Shown here piece by piece: positions 58,049-64,000 of a DNA stretch of 64,000 nucleotides (position 1 is its first letter; the number at the start of each line of letters is the position of its first letter). The stretch is from assembly GCF_965363235.1 (NCBI RefSeq), contig NC_134838.1:3601001-3665000 (forward strand), given 5' to 3'. The notes under the pieces were generated by a model. That model saw only the letters and a list, made by a program, of their open reading frames with translations. It was not told the DNA's origin and ran no database searches. Source of the DNA: Mytilus galloprovincialis. Lineage: Eukaryota; Mollusca; Bivalvia; Mytilida; Mytilidae. Position numbers and translations under genes: made by a program.

Positions 58049-60175
58049 CGTTGTCGCTTACCACATGCCAAGGCAGACACAATGATTTAAATTTATTGAA
58101 TTGTTGAACGAGCAATTGGACACTCATCTAACCTGTATCGTCTGGTGTTTTTCCAATTTATGTACTGTTCCTGATTGTGACATTTTGATGTGTGTGCATG
58201 ATAAATGCGTAGCAGGATATGTTGCTCTAACGATGCGCTATGTCTACTTCTTTTGGAGTTCATTTGGTTCCCTCAGATTCGTTTGTTGCTTAAGTGGGTA
58301 TCTTTTCACTCGATTTGTGAGATTCGAACATCTGTAAAAAAAACTTTCGTGTTCATTTATTGGACATACTAAAAGAGGGACGAAAGATACCAAAGGGACA
58401 GTCAAACTCATAAATCTAAAACAAACTGACAACGCCATGGCTAAAAATAAAAAAGACAAACAGAAAAACAATAGTACACACGACACAACATAGAAAACTA
58501 AAGAATAAACAACACGAACCCCACCAAAAACTAGGGGTGATCTCAGGTGCTCCGGAAGGGTAAGCAGATCCTGCTCCACATGTGGCACCCGTCGTGTTGC
58601 TTAAGTGATTACAAATCCGGTAAATAGTCTAATTCGGTAGGTCATATTCATGAAAGGGAAGGGGATTGTAGTTACGACGTAAGGAACATATCCGATATCA
58701 TTTGTGAAACGGTTATTCCATAACGGTCAACCAACTCGTGATGGCGTCCGTAAAATTTACGAAGGGATGATTTCAACTTCACCATTTGGAACTCTTGGTT
58801 TAATAGCTTCCTTGTGAGCAGCAAACCTCTATCAAGAAAATCATGATAGGAAATGCAAGCACGGGAATATCGTATCAATTGGGAGATATATACCCCGTAT
58901 GCAGGTGCTGCTGGAATGTTGCTACTTAGAAATGGAAAGTTCACAATTGGAAAGCTGAAATCATCTCTTTTGTCGTAAAGTTTTGTTTTCAACCGACCCT
59001 CATTGTCAATTTCTAGATGTAAGTCAAGATATGAAGCCGACTTAACTGTATCTGTAGTATCCTTTATCTCTAGTTCGATTGGATAGATGCGTTCCACATA
59101 GTCACCAAATTTTGAATTGTTTAGTGAAAGAACATCATCTATATAGCGGAAAGTAGAGTTAAAGGATATTGCTAACTTCTTATCTTTCTTCCTAATCTAA
59201 CCTATTCTTTATCATACTACCGTTAACACTATGACTTGTTTCTTATTATAGGACTAATAAGACATGTTGATAAAACCTGTCCCTTACAATGCGACTTATC
59301 AGATTCATTCACCTACATTGACACTTATTCTACTAGTTCATTAAAACAGCATGTGAAGCGGGATCTGCTTAACCTTCCGAAGCAAAAGAGATCAGTCCCA
59401 GTTTTTGGTCGAGGTTCGTGTTGATCAGTCTTTGTTGTGTTTTGTGTACATTTCTTTATCTGTAGGTATTTTTCTTTTTTAGCCATGGTGTTGTCAGTTA
59501 ATTTTCGACTTATTAGTTTGAAAGTCCCTTTTGTATCTTTTGCCTCTTTTCAAAACAAAATACCAACAGACAAACAATTGTACACAAAACACAACAAAGA
59601 CGGATCAACACGAACCCCACCCAAAAAATGAAATTGATCTCTTTTGCTCTGGAAGGTTAAGCAGATCCCGCTCCACATGCTGTTTTTATGAACTAGTCAG
59701 ATGAGTGTGCCTCATTGGTCGTATAATAAGTGTCAATTTAGGTGAATGAATCTGATAAGTCGCATTGTAAGGGACAGGTTTTATCAACATGTCTTATTAG
59801 TCCTATAATAAGAAACAAGTCATAGTGTTAACGGTAGTATGATAAAGAATAGGTTAGATTAGTATGTCCAATAAATGAACACGAAAGTTTTTTTTACAGA
59901 TGTTCGAATCTCACAAATCGAGTGAGAAGATACCCACTTAAGCAACAAACGAATCTGAGGGAACCAAATGAACTCCAAAAGAACTAGACATAGCGCATCG
60001 TTAGAGCAACATATCCTGCTACGCATTTATCATGCACACACACATCCAAATGTCACAATCAGGAACAGTACATAAATAGAAATAACATCAGACGAGACAG
60101 GTTCGATGAGTGTCCGATTTCTGGTTCAACAGTTCAATAAATTTAAATCATTGTGTCTACCTTGGCATGTGATAA
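58049..60175. repeat. Large inverted duplication (arms ~610-625 bp), left arm interrupted
   Basis: 58049-58370 plus 59193-59478 is the reverse complement of 59551-60175 apart from scattered differences and a ~26-bp indel. Shared phrases in inverse: 'acatgccaagg.agacacaatgatttaaatttattgaa', 'gtagcaggatatgttgctctaacgatgcgctatgtc', 'cttattataggactaataagacatgttgataaaacc'. The spacer is about 70 bp. The inner ends contain RT-element tail sequence, so the arms are tail-to-tail. Confidence 0.85.
58371..59192 (-). mobile_element. Reverse-transcriptase element fragment inserted in the left palindrome arm
   Basis: On the minus strand the frame from about 59192 to 58672 gives KKDKKLAISFNSTF, RYIDD (59148-59134), FGDYVERIYPIELEIKDTTD, SASYLDLHLEID, then FPFLSSNIPAAPAYGVYISQ and ends 'SQMISDMFLTS'. 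The ~300-bp 3' tail follows. It is collinear with 39840-40800 but starts further 3'. The right arm shows the uninterrupted site 'ggacatactaatctaacc'. No intact element; likely immobile. Confidence 0.8.
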
Positions 60176-60234
60176 GCGACACGTCATCTTTGTGTGTATG
60201 TTTGTATGTTTTATATAGTATGTTGTCGTTTTAT

Positions 60235-60720
60235 GACCGTGTCTCATTAGTCGTATAATTCGGTATGTCATATTCAAGGGAAAGGCGACCGGGATTGTAG
60301 GAACATAACAATTTTATCTATAAAATATGATTTGAATTTGGGTTACATAACTTCCTTTAGAGCAGTGCTCTCTTTCAAGGAAATCATGATAGATTAGAAA
60401 ATACAAGCCCTGTAATATCGTATCAACGGGGGACGTATACTATGAATTCAGGCGCTGCTAGAATGCTGCTACACAGAAAGCAAAAGTTCACAATTAGGAA
60501 CCTGAAATCATATTTTTTTGTCGCAAACTTTTGTTTTAACCTATCCTCTTTGGTTGTCAATTTCTAGATATGAGGCCGACTTAAATGTATCTGATGTGTC
60601 CTGTATACATCTTACGTTCGTTTAGATAGATGTGTTCAACATAGTCACCATACTTTAAATTATTTAGTGAAAGATCATCATCTTTAAAGAAAAAACTTTC
60701 TAAGAAGTTACTATATGAAG
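60235..60720 (-). pseudogene. Heavily decayed reverse-transcriptase copy
   Basis: Minus-strand homology to the RT fragments in order: 'tagtgaaagatcatcatc', 'caacatagtcaccatac', 'gaggccgacttaa', 'gttcacaattagg', 'caggcgctgctagaatgctgctac', 'ggaaatcatgatag', 'attcggtatgtcatattca'. Frames are broken throughout. Confidence 0.7.
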
Positions 60721-60944
60721 ACAACCTTATATGAATAAAGGAACCAGTTGGAAAGAAGAAGAGCACTGTTTGTGTTCATGGAACTGTTGATTGTTTGTTG
60801 AAAAGTACATCCTACAAACGTTATAACTATTGTGTGAGTTAAGAAACCAAGTATCTTGACTTATCGCGAAACAGTCTGCAAATACAGTAGAAAAAACTAA
60901 AGTGAAAGCAAAGCGACTCCATCGAAAACCGGAAAGGATGTCAT

Positions 60945-61385
60945 GTGTTAAATACGGGGTTTGAAAATTCCTGCTCCATATGTGCACCCGTATTGTTTCT
61001 CATATCCAAACCCGGTAATAAAGTCAAACTCGGTAGGTTTCATTTTAGGAAAATAGGACGGGATTTCGTTTGGGACAATTGGAAAATACCTGTCGTCCTC
61101 TGCGAAACATATACTCCCTTACGGCGAAAACAATCATGATGACTTCTGCAATATTTTCGAAGGCATGGCAATTTTTGCACTTGGACCTCTTTATTCCGCA
61201 GTTTTGTTGTAAGCGGCAACACATGTTCAAGGACATATACGTCATGATAGAAAATGTAATCTTAATTGGGAGCTGCTTACCTCGTATGGAGACGCTGCTT
61301 ACCTCGTATGGAGACGCTGCTGGAAAGTTGTTAAAGGGAATTGGAAGCACACAATTGGGAAACTGAAATAATCTCTTTTATCGTA
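60945..61385 (-). pseudogene. Second decayed reverse-transcriptase copy with a 21-bp internal duplication
   Basis: 'cctgctccatatgtgcaccc', 'cccggtaataaagtcaaactcggtagg', 'gcgaaacatatactcccttacgg' and 'cgaagg' echo the RT C-terminus and tail in inverse. 'gcttacctcgtatggagacgct' occurs twice in tandem at about 61274-61316. Confidence 0.6.
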
Positions 61386-61850
61386 AAGAAACTTATCGAC
61401 TTATGGTTGACCGTTATGGAATAACCGTTTCACAAATGATATCGGATATGTTCCTTACGTCGTAACTACAATCCCCTTCCCTTTCATGAATGTGACCTAC
61501 CGAATTAGACTGTTAACCGGATTTGTTATAACATAAGCAACACGACGGATTCCACATGTGGAGCAGGATCTGCTAACCCTTCCGGAGCACTTGAGATCAC
61601 TCATAGTTTTTTGTTGGGTTCGTGTGGCTTATTCTTTAGATTTCTATGTTGTGGCATGTGTTCTATTGTTCTTTCAATTTTAGCCAGGCGTTGTCAGTTT
61701 ATTTTCGATCTATGAGTTTGACTGTCCCTCTCGTATCTTTCGTTCATCTTTTATCAACATATAAGGAATTTTTTTATTTGAGCCAGACGCTCGTATTGTC
61801 TACAAAAGACTCATCAGTGCAGCTAAAACAAAAAAAAGTTGTAAGGCCAA
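61386..61850 (+). mobile_element. RT-element 3' end, followed by an R3 fragment
   Basis: 'tggttgaccgttatggaataaccgtttcacaaatgatatcggatatgttccttacgtcgtaac' is the RT C-terminus. The standard tail follows to about 61745, then 'gagccagacgctcgtattgtctacaaaagactcatcagtg' (R3). Confidence 0.75.
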
Positions 61851-62448
61851 AGTAAAGTTTTCTCAAATGACACTCATTGTCAATTACTTAATGATAGCCG
61901 ATATTTGAAATATTCAGTAAGAGGACTTCATCCATGTATAGCAAGACGAAAAGTAAACGGATCATACTAGTTTCTTTATATTCGTCGATATGCGCTCCTA
62001 TATAAAGTATGTCCTATATTAATAAGGGAACAAGTCGACAAGAAGAGAAATGTATCCAATGATGTGATAATTAACTACGAAAGAAAGTACGACTATTCTT
62101 TCAATGTATTGTTTAGTTTTGAACGGGGAATAACTTTGTAAAGACAAGGTTAGTCCAATGTGTTATTATTATTATAAGAGGAAAGAGGATAGATTTTATG
62201 GACCCTAATCTTTTGAATTTAAATTCGTATTTGTGTTTACTTTCAAATTTACACATAAGAATTTACCAAATGTCTCTATATGTTCCACCTTAAAAAAATC
62301 GATATAAAATTATTGGTATCAAGCTAAAAATGGAAAGGAAAGGTGATCATAGGAACAGGTTAGATTGAGCATGGAAGTAATATTCAATATTACTTCCATT
62401 GATTGATAAAGCTGAGACTCAGTATAGGCTGTAGTTTATAAGCTCTTT
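61851..62448. other. No gene seen
   Basis: Starts with a weak echo of the RT element ('actcattgtcaatt'). A short inverted repeat, 'atggaagtaatatt...aatattacttccat', lies at 62371-62400. No coding frame. Confidence 0.4.
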
Positions 62449-63308
62449 GCACCTTTCCGTGGAAAGACCTATTGATTTTGTTCTGATTATTATTTTTTCT
62501 CTCTTCCGCCTATTTTTTTCTTGCGTAGTATTGTTGTTTCATAAGATGTCGCTTAGATATTTGGAAAATGACATCGTATAGTTTATACGCTTTTAAAATT
62601 TACAACCGCGTAACCAAATAAAGAGTTATCTCCCCAAACACTGTTTTCTTGTGACCACTACTCCTTCGCAACCGTAAAAGATTACGACAAATTTATTTTA
62701 CCAAATTGCTCGCTACAGCCTCAGGATTAGTATTTTAATTTTGACCGAAGCTAATCGAAGACTCCATATGAGAGCTATATGTATTTGATATTAGTGATTT
62801 GTATTTCTAACTGGTAAACCATAAGTGATATTGGCCTAGGATCTTTGATTTTGTGGTCCTTCGTCCAAAAAAAAGAAAATTAGGTCAAAAGTCAAGGTCA
62901 TATTCTATAAATTTTGATTTTGGCTCATTTTCACTTATTTTCAAAAACTGTAAAAGATATCGACAAATTATTTTTACTAAATTGTTTGTTGCAACATGTC
63001 GTTACATGTATATTTTGGTTGAAAGGGTGCGTAGACCATAAATTGGAGTTTTCGCCCCTCTTACATTTAGAATTATGTGTAAAGTGTAGGGTATTTTGAT
63101 TTAAGGTCCTTGGTTTGTGACCTTGAGATTGAAGTCAAGGTCATAGGTTAATAGGACGTTCTAGATTTTGGCCTTTGCTCTAAATTCATATTTTTACCTC
63201 ATAAAGCCATAGGAGCTGACATTTTAGACTGATTTTTAATATTTTGATATCAAAATAGATCTTTGCTGGTGGAAAGACCTTCAATTGTTCTCTGAACAAT
63301 TAGTTTTT
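62449..63308 (-). mobile_element. HP1 copy K, reverse orientation, 3' hairpin truncated
   Basis: Reverse complement of the HP1 body. The 5' hairpin TCT loop lies at about 63282-63301 with one arm base changed. The receptor-motif cluster at 62882-62900 is shortened. At the 3' end only GCACCTTTCCGTGGAAAGACCT remains of the terminal hairpin. Confidence 0.75.
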
Positions 63309-64000
63309 CATTTGTCATTATTTTTGTGTTTTATCTTCTGTCATCAGATCTTCTGTCTTTTGAATGTAACTAGGAGTGTCAGCGTCTTAATAGTTTGAAT
63401 ATGAAACTTCCCTTTATATTTATATTTGTTGTCATAAAACACGATTATTTTGTATAAAACAACATTAATGGCATATAAATCCGTCTAGAATCAAACGCCA
63501 AGATATTTATAGTGAAAGAAGAATAAACAAAATTATTTAGATTTACGTTATTTAGACATAAATCCAAAGAAATAAAACCTAAAATCACTTATATTGAACA
63601 AAGATCCAGTTTTTTCGATACGATTTTGGACGAATAATAGTTTCATGCCAGACAAAAGTTTAGAAAAATCTAACATAGTAACTCATCAGTTGTTAAAGTT
63701 TCCTATATTGCATTATCGAATAAAATTGAAAAAAATTAGGGGATGCAGTTTGCTTTGCTTGTCAAAAAGACAAACATATGCAAAAAGACCAAAAGACGAG
63801 GTCGTTAATTACTACAGATTACAGTACGGTCTTCAACAATGAGCAAATCCAATACCGTTTTATAAGCTTTAATAGATAATAAAAGGTCATGGATGAAATA
63901 ATGTGAATCAATCCAACAAACCAACTGCATAACTTAAACTAATAGCATCAAAGGAAAAATAATTTTACTTACAGAACATACAGAAAATCTTTTCTAAATT
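63309..64000. other. No gene; one GATGTGGTATG-family remnant
   Basis: 63780-63900 holds 'acggtcttcaacaatgagcaaatcc' and 'ataaaaggtcatggatgaaataatgtgaatcaatccaaca', remnants of the mussel-type element. The rest is A+T-rich. Confidence 0.45.

Overview
This is A+T-rich, intron-bearing, repeat-dense animal DNA. The dispersed repeats (the GATGTGGTATG...GCCAATGAGAC element, the 'CCTGACTTGGTACAGG' SINE-like element, the 'ACGCGCGTTTCGTCTAC' element and the TTAA-flanked GGTGGTACC MITE) are ones I associate with bivalve genomes, mussels (Mytilus or relatives) in particular. That species assignment is inference. No operons, tRNA, rRNA or CRISPR arrays were seen.

Two host-type genes can be supported, both on the minus strand. 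(1) At 1175-5789, a long last exon plus a 46-nt exon encode about 627 aa. The protein has a degenerate P-loop NTPase region and a C-terminal restriction-endonuclease-like region, most like the Crinkler/RHS-type (CR) effector class. (2) At 16715-34301, with a possible 5' UTR exon near 48.4 kb, three exons join in frame to a complete 405-aa seven-helix class A GPCR of the moody/Tre1/GPR84 type. Its first coding intron is 15.8 kb and is filled with mobile elements.

Layout: 0-1.2 kb gene flank; 1.2-5.8 kb CR-like gene, whose intron holds a degenerate tandem repeat and a 34-bp-TIR MITE; 5.9-9.5 kb a possible TIR element with TGCAA-rich subterminal arrays; 9.7-16.6 kb dispersed repeats, including an 86-bp palindromic insertion with a 9-bp target duplication; 16.7-18.3 kb GPCR exons; 18.6-29.1 kb a head-to-tail cluster of a ~0.9-1.2 kb non-autonomous element; 31.7-32.8 kb a 166-bp tandem array; 34.1-34.3 kb first GPCR coding exon; 35.5-46.3 kb diverged local duplications; 38.9-40.8 kb reverse-transcriptase fragments; 45-55 kb small MITEs and SINE-like pieces; 55-58 kb a repeat-poor stretch; 58-61.8 kb a graveyard of reverse-transcriptase fragments with a large inverted duplication; 62.4-63.3 kb one more copy of the 0.9-kb element in reverse.

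The most interesting system is that 0.9-kb element (here 'HP1'; at least 11 copies or fragments). It has an invariant 5' hairpin, a subterminal inverted repeat, a TAA microsatellite and a 3' terminal hairpin with an apparent compensatory base change. It appears to insert between two T residues and it concatenates. This layout fits non-autonomous Helentron-type (HINE/DINE-1-like) rolling-circle elements. Most copies also carry a perfect or near-perfect nuclear-receptor DR1/ERR-type motif cluster, so the GPCR intron has become a dense array of potential receptor-binding sites.
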